This document shows, one piece after another, positions 13,237 through 29,400 of a stretch of 64,000 bases of DNA; the stretch's first letter is position 1; the number at the start of each line of letters is the position of its first letter. The DNA is taken from NCBI GenBank assembly GCA_029959085.1, contig JARWIR010000002.1:36047733-36111732 (forward strand), given 5' to 3'. The DNA is from Nemophila menziesii (lineage: Eukaryota; Streptophyta; Magnoliopsida; Boraginales; Hydrophyllaceae). The position numbers and the translations under genes were made by a program. The notes beneath the pieces were generated by a model, which saw only the letters and a list, made by a program, of their open reading frames with translations, was not told the DNA's origin and made no database searches.

Positions 13237-16200
13237 ATAAAAAACTAACTTATGTCCCTCCTAAGTTTTTAAGAATTTTACTTGTTCCAAAATTTTTAAA
13301 ATTTGTTTTGTTATATTTCAGTTTTTTTCAAATAAATATTTATTGTGTGTATAATAAAATATATCATATTTTATATAACATGTAGACTTATATACTAATC
13401 AAATAAAACTTATGAGGACTTGTTGTTTATTTTAGCAAAGTACCATTGATACAAGGTTTAAATAATATAGTGACGTATAATGCATTTAATAAAATAATGA
13501 TCCCCATATTTAAAATTATATATTAATTTTAGTATAGATAAAGTTTTGATTACAAAATTACCCTTTGACCAATAGTATATAATGACCCAAAAACCCTAAA
13601 TTGTAAAATAATAAAATACCCCAGAAAGCATATAGAATGGGGCAAATATGGTAGCCACTAGGGTTTCCTAAGGGGTGGTTGCCCGACGCTCTCTGTTCCG
13701 TTTATGCTGACAATTTCGTTATCGAAACCCTAAATATAACAACACTCTTGTCATTCTTTATATGGTTAAAAGTTATTACGCAACATGGCTGAATAATTGT
13801 TATATATGTACGTTAATATGTAATTCTTACTACATTAGTATTAGATTATGCTTTAAGAAGGAGCAAATTGTGTCCTACCAACTTCCTCCGAAGAATATAA
13901 TATCCTCACCATGGTAACCTCCTTTTGACCTTCTAAAGATATATCAACAAAGAGATAGTGTTTAGGATCCAAGAAAAAATAATAATTTATTATCATTGGT
14001 GGTAAAATTTATAATCATAATGAAGATATAATACGAACAATTTCTAAAGAGTCGTAATCCCTTCTCCCATGCATTCTTTATCTAGATTATTTAGTTCTAA
14101 ATAAGAAATTTTAAATGGGAAAATATCACATCATAAAATACTTGAATACACATTCATTAATGTTATTAGTCTATGTAGTATCATATAATATCTTTTATTA
14201 GATCTCTAACATGTAGCACTTCTCTGAATATTTATACACAACTTATTTCTCTAAGTTATCATATGGTTGAATTCTTATAGGTCACAATTGGCTAAGTGAT
14301 CAGAATTGAAATAAGTGTTAAACTACAAGCTTGATTAGTTTTATCTGTAGAACAAAACTAGCGTTACATTGTATCATGATTATGAAGATAAAATTCCATA
14401 TATGTATAAATTGTCTATGAAAATAGTTGTTTCAGAATGAGTTTAGTGCATTACCCTATAAGAATTATGTATGTATCTCACTAGAGTTGGTTTTTGATGG
14501 AATACACTTATAATAGTTTTAGAAAGCCTAAAAGATTTTTTGTATATCTTTTCCTACGTACCATTAGTTAGATGTTTTAAAAAAGAACACAATCTTCAGA
14601 ATTAAAATTTTGGTATTATAGATTAAAAAATTTAGTCAAACAAACAACTAATCAAATATCTAAAACATAAAAATATTGATCGAAATTTAACAACAACAGA
14701 GAATCTATATTTTGGGTGTGTAGGAGGTGTTCAGGGCCTTCTAATTTTTGAATTTTGGTAAGCTTGAAAAATTACCTTGTAACCCTAAATAATTTATTAA
14801 AATTTACTTGTGCCAAAATTTATAAAATTTGTTTTGTTAAATTTTAATTTTTTTAAAATAAATATTTATTGTTTGTATAACAATATATATCTTATTTTAT
14901 ATAACATATATACTTATATATTAATTAAAATAAAATTTATGAGGACCTATTGTGTGATTTTAGTAACGTATAGAGACCATTGATACAAGGTTTAAATAAT
15001 ATCGTGCGTAGAATGCATTAAATAAATAAAATGGGCCGTATATTTAAAATTTTATACTAATTTTAGTATAAAAAAGTTTAATTACTAAATTACCCTTTGA
15101 CGAGTAGTATATTATGACCCAGAAACCCTAAATCATAAAATAATAGAATAGCTCAGAAAGTATATAGAATGAGGCATATATGGCAGCGGCTAGGGTTTTG
15201 GGATTTCCTAAGGGTGGTTGCCCGACCCTCTATGTTCCAATTATGCCGATGATTTCACTATTAAAATCATAAATTTAACAACCCTCTTGTAATTCTTTAT
15301 ATGGAGAATTTCAAATCATTATGATCATCACATTTTATTTTTCATTATATTCATTCTAAGATACTTTATGAGGCATATGAGAAACTTTTACTGGTATCAT
15401 GGCGTGGCAACTTGCATAAAATTGGTGGGTTTGCAGCCATGAACTGGTTGATTTCTATATATTAGCCTATTTTTCAGAAATTGTAGATGTTGTCCCAATA
15501 TTTTAGTCCTGTGTTGAGGCTATGATGAGATCTCAAATTTTAGTTTTTTACTTTCTGAGCTATTTAACGAATAGATTGAAATGATCTGCCCGTAACTTGG
15601 TTGGGCAATCCAATTATTGGATATGCAACCATGGCGTGGTTGGACTCTCTATTTGTCTCTAAATAAACCTGATCTGAGCCTCAATTAAAATTGTTTCAAT
15701 TTTTTTTTCCTATTATTATATTCATGAGTGAGTAATTTGAGAGAATGATAAATTTTAGTGTGTAATTTAACATTCTCTGCTAAAACATGTGATTTCTACT
15801 ATTAATATAGTTTTCTTTTAAGAATCAAAGTTTTTTTAAATATATTTAGTTTCTGTTGAAGTAAACTTTAATATAGGGGTTAAGTTACATATAAGAAAAA
15901 AATGTGTAAGTCTTTTTAATCCATATATTCTCTTATTTCAATCCATATATTCTATTAATTTACAATAATTTTATAGTGAGATTTTCTTAAAAAATGAGCC
16001 AAGTAGAGAGATTGAATATTTCTAAAAGAAATTTTTTCTATGTAATCGTGAATTTTTTTTATATACTATTTAACTATAGTTCTTTATACTAAATGGCGGT
16101 GACCTTATATATTAAAGTTCGTGGCATCAACCGAAATCTTGTTCAAGATAATTTCTATATAAATATTAGTCTATAGTGATAAAAGACAATAAATAAATAT

Positions 16201-17647
16201 ATTATATTTAGGGTAGGGATATATATTTCTATAGGGTTAGAATTATTTCTTACCTCATGTTTTTAACAAAATAGATTGAAATCTGTAAAAAAATATATTG
16301 AGGCAACCCTAAACTCTTATATGTTGAATGATTAATGATGAGACTTCCATTTATAAGTTGGAATTTTTTTCCTATAATTTTATATTGATGAAGATACTTC
16401 TATGTAAGTTGTCAAATCGAAATTGAAATTGATCATAACTTTAAAGAATATTTAATATGTATACATATACATGTAATTTAGATTATTTAAGTGATATCAT
16501 ATATTATTTAAAATTAGTCAAATATATTCTTGACTATTTTCCGATTTCTGACCAAATATTCTTGAGTTTAATGAATTTGCTGAATATTTCTGTTAGTATA
16601 TATTTCAGTATCACTGAAACTGTTATGATATTATAATGAGAGATAATTTATTTGTGATCTATTTTACAAAGAAAACTAGATGATTTGAATACTGAGCAAT
16701 ATAACTGGAAAACTTGCTATATATGTACTTAAATATGTAACTCTTACTACATTGTTAATAGATTATTCTTGAAGAGGGAGCAAATTGTGTCCTTAGACTT
16801 CCTCCGAAGAATATAATATCCCCACGATGGTCACCTCCTTTTAACCTTGTAAAGATATGGCAACAAAAACATAGTTTTTAGGCTAAAATCAAAAGAAAAC
16901 AAATTATAATCATGGTGGTGGACTTGATAATCACAACAAAGATGTGTATGAACCTTTATTTGAATGTTGTAATCCTTTCTAACATGCTTTTTTTATCTTG
17001 AGTATTTATTTCTAAATGCGAAAATTTAAATGGGAAAACATTGAATAATAAAATGATTGAATACATATTATATAATGTTATTAGTCTATGTAGTATCATA
17101 CAATATCTTGTATTACACCTCTAGAGTGTAATACTTTGCAGAGTATTCATAAACTACTTAATTTCTCTAAGTTATCATATGGTTGAATTCTTGTAGGTCA
17201 CAATTTACTAATTGATCAGAATTGACATAATTGTTAAACTAACAACTTTATTATTTTTACATGTAGAACACAAGTAATGTTAAATTGTATCATATGTATC
17301 GAGAGGAAAATACATATTTGTATATATTGTCTAATAAAATAGATGTTTAGAGATGATATTAGTGCATTACCCTTATGAGAATTATTGATATATATCACTA
17401 GAGTTTGTTTTAGAAACATTAAAAGAGTTTTGTATGTCTTTTCCTACATACAAATAGTCTGATGTTTTAAAACAAAACACAATTTTAAGAATCAAAATTC
17501 TTTTATTATACATTAAAAACATTCAGTCCAACAAACAACACATCGAATATTCAAAAAATACAGTATATTGATCGGAATTTTACAAACTACAGTGTGGCTG
17601 TGTTAGATGGTGTTTATGCCCTCCTAATTTTTGAATTTTTGTAAGCT
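13237..17647. repeat. Satellite unit 4 (subtype I)
   Basis: 4,411 bp; monomer A 13237-14765 and monomer B 14766-17647. From here on A is one base shorter than in units 1-3, with an A run near the first telobox lacking one base. It shares cgacgctctctg with unit 5 only. Confidence 0.96.
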
Positions 17648-20600
17648 ATAAAAAACTAACTTATGTCCCTCCTAAGTTTTTAAGAATTTTACTTGTTCCA
17701 AAATTTTTAAAATTTGTTTTGTTATATTTCAGTTTTTTTCAAATAAATATTTATTGTGTGTATAATAAAATATATCATATTTTATATAACATGTAGACTT
17801 ATATACTAATCAAATAAAACTTATGAGGACTTGTTGTTTATTTTAGCAAAGTACCATTGATACAAGGTTTAAATAATATAGTGACGTATAATGCATTTAA
17901 TAAAATAATGATCCCCATATTTAAAATTATATATTAATTTTAGTATAGATAAAGTTTTGATTACAAAATTACCCTTTGACCAATAGTATATAATGACCCA
18001 AAAACCCTAAATTGTAAAATAATAAAATACCCCAGAAAGCATATAGAATGGGGCAAATATGGTAGCCACTAGGGTTTCCTAAGGGGTGGTTGCCCGACGC
18101 TCTCTGTTCCGTTTATGCTGACAATTTCGTTATCGAAACCCTAAATATAACAACACTCTTGTCATTCTTTATATGGTTAAAAGTTATTACGCAACATGGC
18201 TGAATAATTGTTATATATGTACGTTAATATGTAATTCTTACTACATTAGTATTAGATTATGCTTTAAGAAGGAGCAAATTGTGTCCTACCAACTTCCTCC
18301 GAAGAATATAATATCCTCACCATGGTAACCTCCTTTTGACCTTCTAAAGCTATATCAACAAAGAGATAGTGTTTAGGATCCAAGAAAAAATAATAATTTA
18401 TTATCATTGGTGGTAAAATTTATAATCATAATGAAGATATAATACGAACAATTTCTAAAGAGTCGTAATCCCTTCTCCCATGCATTCTTTATCTAGATTA
18501 TTTAGTTCTAAATAAGAAATTTTAAATGGGAAAACATCACATCATAAAATACTTGAATACACATTCATTAATGTTATTAGTCTATGTAGTATCATATAAT
18601 ATCTTGTATTAGATCTCTAACATGTAGCACTTCTCTGAATATTTATACACAACTTATTTCTCTAAGTTATCATATGGTTGAATTCTTATAGGTCACAATT
18701 GGCTAAGTGATCAGAATTGAAATAAGTGTTAAACTACAAGCTTGATTAGTTTTATCTGTAGAACAAAACTAGCGTTACATTGTATCATGATTATGAAGAT
18801 AAAATTCCATATATGTATAAATTGTCTATGAAAATAGTTGTTTCAGTATGAGTTTAGTGCATTACCCTATAAGAATTATGTATGTATCTCACTAGAGTTG
18901 GTTTTTGATGGAATACACTTATAATAGTTTTAGAAAGCCTAAAAGATTTTTTGTATATCTTTTCCTACGTACCATTAGTTAGATGTTTTAAAAAAGAACA
19001 CAATCTTCAGAATTAAAATTTTGGTATTATAGATTAAAAAATTTAGTCAAACAAACAACTAATCAAATATCTAAAACATAAAAATATTGATCGAAATTTA
19101 ACAACAACAGAGAATCTATATTTTGGGTGTGTAGGAGGTGTTCAGGGCCTTCTAATTTTTGAATTTTGGTAAGCTTGAAAAATTACCTTGTAACCCTAAA
19201 TAATTTATTAAAATTTACTTGTGCCAAAATTTATAAAATTTGTTTTGTTAAATTTTAATTTTTTTAAAATAAATATTTATTGTTTGTATAACAATATATA
19301 TCTTATTTTATATAACATATATACTTATATATTAATTAAAATAAAACTTATGAGGACCTATTGTGTGATTTTAGTAACGTATAGAGACCATTGATACAAG
19401 GTTTAAATAATATCGTGCGTAGAATGCATTAAATAAATAAAATGGGCCGTATATTTAAAATTTTATACTAATTTTAGTATAAAAAAGTTTAATTACTAAA
19501 TTACCCTTTGACGAGTAGTATATTATGACCCAGAAACCCTAAATCATAAAATAATAGAATAGCTCAGAAAGTATATAGAATGAGGCATATATGGCAGCGG
19601 CTAGGGTTTTGGGATTTCCTAAGGGTGGTTGCCCGACCCTCTATGTTCCAATTATGCCGATGATTTCACTATTAAAATCATAAATTTAACAACCCTCTTG
19701 TAATTCTTTATATGGAGAATTTCAAATCATTATGATCATCACATTTTATTTTTCATTATATTCATTCTAAGATACTTTATGAGGCATATGAGAAACTTTT
19801 ACTGGTATCATGGCGTGGCAACTTGCATAAAATTGGTGGGTTTGCAGCCATGAACTGGTTGATTTCTATATATTAGCCTATTTTTCAGAAATTGTAGATG
19901 TTGTCCCAATATTTTAGTCCTGTGTTGAGGCTATGATGAGATCTCAAATTTTAGTTTTTTACTTTCTGAGCTATTTAACGAATAGATTGAAATGATCTGC
20001 CCGTAACTTGGTTGGGCAATCCAATTATTGGATATGCAACCATGGCGTGGTTGGACTCTCTATTTGTCTCTAAATAAACCTGATCTGAGCCTCAATTAAA
20101 ATTGTTTCAATTTTTTTTTCCTATTATTATATTCATGAGTGAGTAATTTGAGAGAATGATAAATTTTAGTGTGTAATTTAAGATTCTCTGCTAAAACATG
20201 TGATTTCTACTATTAATATAGTTTTCTTTTAAGAATCAAAGTTTTTTTAAATATATTTAGTTTCTGTTGAAGTAAACTTTAATATAGGGGTTAAGTTACA
20301 TATAAGAAAAAAATGTGTAAGTCTTTTTAATCCATATATTCTCTTATTTCAATCCATATATTCTATTAATTTACAATAATTTTATAGTGAGATTTTCTTA
20401 AAAAATGAGCCAAGTAGAGAGATTGAATATTTCTAAAAGAAATTTTTTCTATGTAATCGTGAATTTTTTTTATATACTATTTAACTATAGTTCTTTATAC
20501 TAAATGGCGGTGACCTTATATATTAAAGTTCGTGGCATCAACCGAAATCTTGTTCAAGATAATTTCTATATAAATATTAGTCTATAGTGATAAAAGACAA

Positions 20601-22058
20601 TAAATAAATATATTATATTTAGGGTAGGGATATATATTTCTATAGGGTTAGAATTATTTCTTACCTCATGTTTTTAACAAAATAGATTGAAATCTGTAAA
20701 AAAATATATTGAGGCAACCCTAAACTCTTATATGTTGAATGATTAATGATGAGACTTCCATTTATAAGTTGGAATTTTTTTCCTATAATTTTATATTGAT
20801 GAAGATACTTCTATGTAAGTTGTCAAATCGAAATTGAAATTGATCATAACTTTAAAGAATATTTAATATGTATACATATACATGTAATTTAGATTATTTA
20901 AGTGATATCATATATTATTTAAAATTAGTCAAATATATTCTTGACTATTTTCCGATTTCTGACCAAATATTCTTGAGTTTAATGAATTTGCTGAATATTT
21001 CTGTTAGTATATATTTCAGTATCACTGAAACTGTTATGATATTATAATGAGAGATAATTTATTTGTGATCTATTTTACAAAGAAAACTAGATGATTTGAA
21101 TACTGAGCAATATAACTGGAAAACTTGCTATATATGTACTTAAATATGTAACTCTTACTACATTGTTAATAGATTATTCTTGAAGAGGGAGCAAATTGTG
21201 TCCTTAGACTTCCTCCGAAGAATATAATATCCCCACGATGGTCACCTCCTTTTAACCTTGTAAAGATATGGCAACAAAAACATAGTTTTTAGGCTAAAAT
21301 TAAAAGAAAACAAATTATAATCATGGTGGTGGACTTGATAATCACAACAAAGATGTGTATGAACCTTTATTTGAATGTTGTAATCCTTTCTAACATGCTT
21401 TTTTTATCTTGAGTATTTATTTCTAAATGCGAAAATTTAAATGGGAAAACATTGAATAATAAAATGATTGAATACATATTATATAATGTTATTAGTCTAT
21501 GTAGTATCATACAATATCTTGTATTACACCTCTAGAGTGTAATACTTTGCAGAGTATTCATAAACTACTTAATTTCTCTAAGTTATCATATGGTTGAATT
21601 CTTGTAGGTCACAATTTACTAATTGATCAGAATTGACATAATTGTTAAACTAACAACTTTATTATTTTTACATGTAGAACACAAGTAATGTTAAATTGTA
21701 TCATATGTATCGAGAGGAAAATACATATTTGTATATATTGTCTAATAAAATAGATGTTTAGAGATGATATTAGTGCATTACCCTTATGAGAATTATTGAT
21801 ATATATCACTAGAGTTTGTTTTAGAAACATTAAAAGAGTTTTGTATGTCTTTTCCTACATACAAATAGTCTGATGTTTTAAAACAAAACACAATTTTAAG
21901 AATCAAAATTCTTTTATTATACATTAAAAACATTCAGTCCAACAAACAGCACATCGAATATTCAAAAAATACAGTATATTGATCGGAATTTTACAAACTA
22001 CAGTGTGGCTGTGTTAGGTGGTGTTTATGCCCTCCTAATTTTTGAATTTTTGTAAGCT
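17648..22058. repeat. Satellite unit 5 (subtype I)
   Basis: 4,411 bp; monomer A 17648-19176 and monomer B 19177-22058. It shares one private variant with unit 4 (cgacgctctc) and two with unit 6 (ttcagtatgag in A and aacagcacatcg at the end of B). Confidence 0.96.
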
Positions 22059-25000
22059 ATAAAAAACTAACTTATGTCCCTCCTAAGTTTTTAAGAATTT
22101 TACTTGTTCCAAAATTTTTAAAATTTGTTTTGTTATATTTCAGTTTTTTTCAAATAAATATTTATTGTGTGTATAATAAAATATATCATATTTTATATAA
22201 CATGTAGACTTATATACTAATCAAATAAAACTTATGAGGACTTGTTGTTTATTTTAGCAAAGTACCATTGATACAAGGTTTAAATAATATAGTGACGTAT
22301 AATGCATTTAATAAAATAATGATCCCCATATTTAAAATTATATATTAATTTTAGTATAGATAAAGTTTTGATTACAAAATTACCCTTTGACCAATAGTAT
22401 ATAATGACCCAAAAACCCTAAATTGTAAAATAATAAAATACCCCAGAAAGCATATAGAATGGGGCAAATATGGTAGCCACTAGGGTTTCCTAAGGGGTGG
22501 TTGCCCGACCCTCTCTGTTCCGTTTATGCTGACAATTTCGTTATCGAAACCCTAAATATAACAACACTCTTGTCATTCTTTATATGGTTAAAAGTTATTA
22601 CGCAACATGGCTGAATAATTGTTATATATGTACGTTAATATGTAATTCTTACTACATTAGTATTAGATTATGCTTTAAGAAGGAGCAAATTGTGTCCTAC
22701 CAACTTCCTCCGAAGAATATAATATCCTCACCATGGTAACCTCCTTTTGACCTTCTAAAGCTATATCAACAAAGAGATAGTGTTTAGGATCCAAGAAAAA
22801 ATAATAATTTATTATCATTGGTGGTAAAATTTATAATCATAATGAAGATATAATACGAACAATTTCTAAAGAGTCGTAATCCCTTCTCCCATGCATTCTT
22901 TATCTAGATTATTTAGTTCTAAATAAGAAATTTTAAATGGGAAAACATCACATCATAAAATACTTGAATACACATTCATTAATGTTATTAGTCTATGTAG
23001 TATCATATAATATCTTGTATTAGATCTCTAACATGTAGCACTTCTCTGAATATTTATACACAACTTATTTCTCTAAGTTATCATATGGTTGAATTCTTAT
23101 AGGTCACAATTGGCTAAGTGATCAGAATTGAAATAAGTGTTAAACTACAAGCTTGATTAGTTTTATCTGTAGAACAAAACTAGCGTTACATTGTATCATG
23201 ATTATGAAGATAAAATTCCATATATGTATAAATTGTCTATGAAAATAGTTGTTTCAGTATGAGTTTAGTGCATTACCCTATAAGAATTATGTATGTATCT
23301 CACTAGAGTTGGTTTTTGATGGAATACACTTATAATAGTTTTAGAAAGCCTAAAAGATTTTTTGTATATCTTTTCCTACGTACCATTAGTTAGATGTTTT
23401 AAAAAAGAACACAATCTTCAGAATTAAAATTTTGGTATTATAGATTAAAAAATTTAGTCAAACAAACAACTAATCAAATATCTAAAACATAAAAATATTG
23501 ATCGAAATTTAACAACAACAGAGAATCTATATTTTGGGTGTGTAGGAGGTGTTCAGGGCCTTCTAATTTTTGAATTTTGGTAAGCTTGAAAAATTACCTT
23601 GTAACCCTAAATAATTTATTAAAATTTACTTGTGCCAAAATTTATAAAATTTGTTATGTTAAATTTTAATTTTTTTAAAATAAATATTTATTGTTTGTAT
23701 AACAATATATATCTTATTTTATATAACATATATACTTATATATTAATTAAAATAAAACTTATGAGGACCTATTGTGTGATTTTAGTAACGTATAGAGACC
23801 ATTGATACAAGGTTTAAATAATATCGTGCGTAGAATGCATTAAATAAATAAAATGGGCCGTATATTTAAAATTTTATACTAATTTTAGTATAAAAAAGTT
23901 TAATTACTAAATTACCCTTTGACGAGTAGTATATTATGACCCAGAAACCCTAAATCATAAAATAATAGAATAGCTCAGAAAGTATATAGAATGAGGCATA
24001 TATGGCAGCGGCTAGGGTTTTGGGATTTCCTAAGGGTGGTTGCCCGACCCTCTATGTTCCAATTATGCCGATGATTTCACTATTAAAATCATAAATTTAA
24101 CAACCCTCTTGTAATTCTTTATATGGAGAATTTCAAATCATTATGATCATCACATTTTATTTTTCATTATATTCATTCTAAGATACTTTATGAGGCATAT
24201 GAGAAACTTTTACTGGTATCATGGCGTGGCAACTTGCATAAAATTGGTGGGTTTGCAGCCATGAACTGGTTGATTTCTATATATTAGCCCATTTTTCAGA
24301 AATTGTAGATGTTGTCCCAATATTTTAGTCCTGTGTTGAGGCTATGATGAGATCTCAAATTTTAGTTTTTTACTTTCTGAGCTATTTAACGAATAGATTG
24401 AAATGATCTGCCCGTAACTTGGTTGGGCAATCCAATTATTGGATATGCAACCATGGCGTGGTTGGACTCTCTATTTGTCTCTAAATAAACCTGATCTGAG
24501 CCTCAATTAAAATTGTTTCAATTTTTTTTTCCTATTATTATATTCATGAGTGAGTAATTTGAGAGAATGATAAATTTTAGTGTGTAATTTAACATTCTCT
24601 GCTAAAACATGTGATTTCTACTATTAATATAGTTTTCTTTTAAGAATCAAAGTTTTTTTAAATATATTTAGTTTCTGTTGAAGTAAACTTTAATATAGGG
24701 GTTAAGTTACATATAAGAAAAAAATGTGTAAGTCTTTTTAAACCATATATTCTCTTATTTCAATCCATATATTCTATTAATTTACAATAATTTTATAGTG
24801 AGATTTTCTTAAAAAATGAGCCAAGTAGAGAGATTGAATATTTCTAAAAGAAATTTTTTCTATGTAATCGTGAATTTTTTTTATATACTATTTAACTATA
24901 GTTCTTTATACTAAATGGCGGTGACCTTATATATTAAAGTTCGTGGCATCAACCGAAATCTTGTTCAAGATAATTTCTATATAAATATTAGTCTATAGTG

Positions 25001-26469
25001 ATAAAAGACAATAAATAAATATATTATATTTAGGGTAGGGATATATATTTCTATAGGGTTAGAATTATTTCTTACCTCATGTTTTTAACAAAATAGATTG
25101 AAATCTGTAAAAAAATATATTGAGGCAACCCTAAACTCTTATATGTTGAATGATTAATGATGAGACTTCCATTTATAAGTTGGAATTTTTTTCCTATAAT
25201 TTTATATTGATGAAGATACTTCTATGTAAGTTGTCAAATCGAAATTGAAATTGATCATAACTTTAAAGAATATTTAATATGTATACATATACATGTAATT
25301 TAGATTATTTAAGTGATATCATATATTATTTAAAATTAGTCAAATATATTCTTGACTATTTTCCGATTTCTGACCAAATATTCTTGAGTTTAATGAATTT
25401 GCTGAATATTTCTGTTAGTATATATTTCAGTATCACTGAAACTGTTATGATATTATAATGAGAGATAATTTATTTGTGATCTATTTTACAAAGAAAACTA
25501 GATGATTTGAATACTGAGCAATATAACTGGAAAACTTGCTATATATGTACTTAAATATGTAACTCTTACTACATTGTTAATAGATTATTCTTGAAGAGGG
25601 AGCAAATTGTGTCCTTAGACTTCCTCCGAAGAATATAATATCCCCACGATGGTCACCTCCTTTTAACCTTGTAAAGATATGGCAACAAAAACATAGTTTT
25701 TAGGCTAAAATTAAAAGAAAACAAATTATAATCATGGTGGTGGACTTGATAATCACAACAAAGATGTGTATGAACCTTTATTTGAATGTTGTAATCCTTT
25801 CTAACATGCTTTTTTTATCTTGAGTATTTATTTCTAAATGCAAAAATTTAAATGGGAAAACATTGAATAATAAAATGATTGAATACATATTATATAATGT
25901 TATTAGTCTATGTAGTATCATACAATATCTTGTATTACACCTCTAGAGTGTAATACTTTGCAGAGTATTCATAAACTACTTAATTTCTCTAAGTTATCAT
26001 ATGGTTGAATTCTTGTAGGTCACAATTTACTAATTGATCAGAATTGACATAATTGTTAAACTAACAACTTTATTATTTTTACATGTAGAACACAAGTAAT
26101 GTTAAATTGTATCATATGTATCGAGAGGAAAATACATATTTGTATATATTGTCTAATAAAATAGATGTTTAGAGATGATATTAGTGCATTACCCTTATGA
26201 GAATTATTGATATATATCACTAGAGTTTGTTTTAGAAACATTAAAAGAGTTTTGTATGTCTTTTCCTACATACAAATAGTCTGATGTTTTAAAACAAAAC
26301 ACAATTTTAAGAATCAAAATTCTTTTATTATACATTAAAAACATTCAGTCCAACAAACAGCACATCGAATATTCAAAAAATACAGTATATTGATCGGAAT
26401 TTTACAAACTACAGTGTGGCTGTGTTAGGTGGTGTTTATGCCCTCCTAATTTTTGAATTTTTGTAAGCT
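22059..26469. repeat. Satellite unit 6 (subtype I)
   Basis: 4,411 bp; monomer A 22059-23587 and monomer B 23588-26469. It shares ttcagtatgag and aacagcacatcg with unit 5, and tttttaaaccatat in B with unit 7. Confidence 0.96.
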
Positions 26470-29400
26470 ATAAAAAACTAACTTATGTCCCTCCTAAGTT
26501 TTTAAGAATTTTACTTGTTCCAAAATTTTTAAAATTTGTTTTGTTATATTTCAGTTTTTTTCAAATAAATATTTATTGTGTGTATAATAAAATATATTAT
26601 ATTTTATATAACATGTAGACTTATATACTAATCAAATAAAACTTATGAGGACTTGTTGTTTATTTTAGCAAAGTACCATTGATACAAGGTTTAAATAATA
26701 TAGTGACGTATAATGCATTTAATAAAATAATGATCCCCATATTTAAAATTATATATTAATTTTAGTATAGATAAAGTTTTGATTACAAAATTACCCTTTG
26801 ACCAATAGTATATAATGACCCAAAAACCCTAAATTGTAAAATAATAAAATACCCCAGAAAGCATATAGAATGGGGCAAATATGGTAGCCACTAGGGTTTC
26901 CTAAGGGGTGGTTGCCCGACCCTCTCTGTTCCGTTTATGCTGACAATTTCGTTATCGAAACCCTAAATATAACAACACTCTTGTCATTCTTTATATGGTT
27001 AAAAGTTATTACGCAACATGGCTGAATAATTGTTATATATGTACGTTAATATGTAATTCTTACTACATTAGTATTAGATTATGCTTTAAGAAGGAGCAAA
27101 TTGTGTCCTACCAACTTCCTCCGAAGAATATAATATCCTCACCATGGTAACCTCCTTTTGACCTTCTAAAGCTACATCAACAAAGAGATAGTGTTTAGGA
27201 TCCAAGAAAAAATAATAATTTATTATCATTGGTGGTAAAATTTATAATCATAATGAAGATATAATACGAACAATTTCTAAAGAGTCGTAATCCCTTCTCC
27301 CATGCATTCTTTATCTAGATTATTTAGTTCTAAATAAGAAATTTTAAATGGGAAAACATCACATCATAAAATACTTGAATACACATTCATTAATGTTATT
27401 AGTCTATGTAGTATCATATAATATCTTGTATTAGATCTCTAACATGTAGCACTTCTCTGAATATTTATACACAACTTATTTCTCTAAGTTATCATATGGT
27501 TGAATTCTTATAGGTCACAATTGGCTAAGTGATCAGAATTGAAATAAGTGTTAAACTACAAGCTTGATTAGTTTTATCTGTAGAACAAAACTAGCGTTAC
27601 ATTGTATTATGATTATGAAGATAAAATTCCATATATGTATAAATTGTCTATGAAAATAGTTGTTTCAGAATGAGTTTAGTGCATTACCCTATAAGAATTA
27701 TGTATGTATCTCACTAGAGTTGGTTTTTGATGGAATACACTTATAATAGTTTTAGAAAGCCTAAAAGATTTTTTGTATATCTTTTCCTACGTACCATTAG
27801 TTAGATGTTTTAAAAAAGAACACAATCTTCAGAATTAAAATTTTGGTATTATAGATTAAAAAATTTAGTCAAACAAACAACTAATCAAATATCTAAAACA
27901 TAAAAATATTGATCGAAATTTAACAACAACAGAGAATCTATATTTTGGGTGTGTAGGAGATGTTCAGGGCCTTCTAATTTTTGAATTTTGGTAAGCTTGA
28001 AAAATTACCTTGTAACCCTAAAAAATTTATTAAAATATACTTGTGCCAAAATTTATAAAATTTGTTTTGTTAAATTTTAATTTTTTTAAAATAAATATTT
28101 ATTGTTTGTATAACAATATATATCTTATTTTATATAACATATATACTTATATATTAATTAAAATAAAACTTATGAGGACCTATTGTGTGATTTTAGTAGC
28201 GTATAGAGACCATTGATACAAGGTTTAAATAATATCGTGCGTAGAATGCATTAAATAAATAAAATGGGCCGTATATTCAAAATTTTATACTAATTTTAGT
28301 ATAAAAAAGTTTAATTACTAAATTACCCTTTGACGAGTAGTATATTATGACCCAGAAACCCTAAATCATAAAATAATAGAATAGCTCAGAAAGTATATAG
28401 AATGAGGCAGATATGGCAGCGGCTAGGGTTTTGGGATTTCCTAAGGGTGGTTTCCCGACCCTCTATGTTCCAATTATGCCGATGATTTCACTATTAAAAT
28501 CCTAAATTTAACAACCCTCTTGTAATTCTTTATATGGAGAATTTCAAATCATTATGATCATCACATTTTATTTTTCATTATATTCATTCTAAGATACTTT
28601 ATGAGGCATATGAGAAACTTTTACTGGTATCATGGCATGGCAACTTGCATAAAATTGGTGGGTTTGCAGCCATGAACTGGTTGATTTCTATATATTAGCC
28701 TATTTTTCAGAAATTGTAGATGTTGTCCCAATATTTTAGTCCTGTGTTGAGGCTATGATGAGATCTCAAATTTTAGTTTTTTACTTTCTGAGCTATTTAA
28801 CGAATAGATTGAAATGATCTGCCCGTAACTTGGTTGGGCAATCCAATTATTGGATATGCAACCATGGCGTGGTTGGACTCTCTATTTGTCTCTAAATAAA
28901 CCTGATCTGAGCCTCAATTAAAATTGTTTCAATTTTTTTTTCCTATTATTATATTCATGAGTGAGTAATTTGAGAGAATGATAAATTTTAGTGTGTAATT
29001 TAACATTCTCTGCTAAAACATGTGATTTCTACTATTAATATAGTTTTCTTTTAAGAATCAAAGTTTTTTTAAATATATTTAGTTTCTGTTGAAGTAAACT
29101 TTAATATAGGGGTTAAGTTACATATAAGAAAAAAATGTGTAAGTCTTTTTAAACCATATATTCTCTTATTTCAATCCATATATTCTATTAATTTACAATA
29201 ATTTTATAGTGAGATTTTCTTAAAAAATGAGCCAAGTAGAGAGATTGAATATTTCTAAAAGAAATTTTTTCTATGTAATCGTGAATTTTTTTTATATACT
29301 ATTTAACTATAGTTCTTTATACTAAATGGCGGTGACCTTATATATTAAAGTTCGTGGCATCAACCGAAATCTTGTTCAAGATAATTTCTATATAAATATT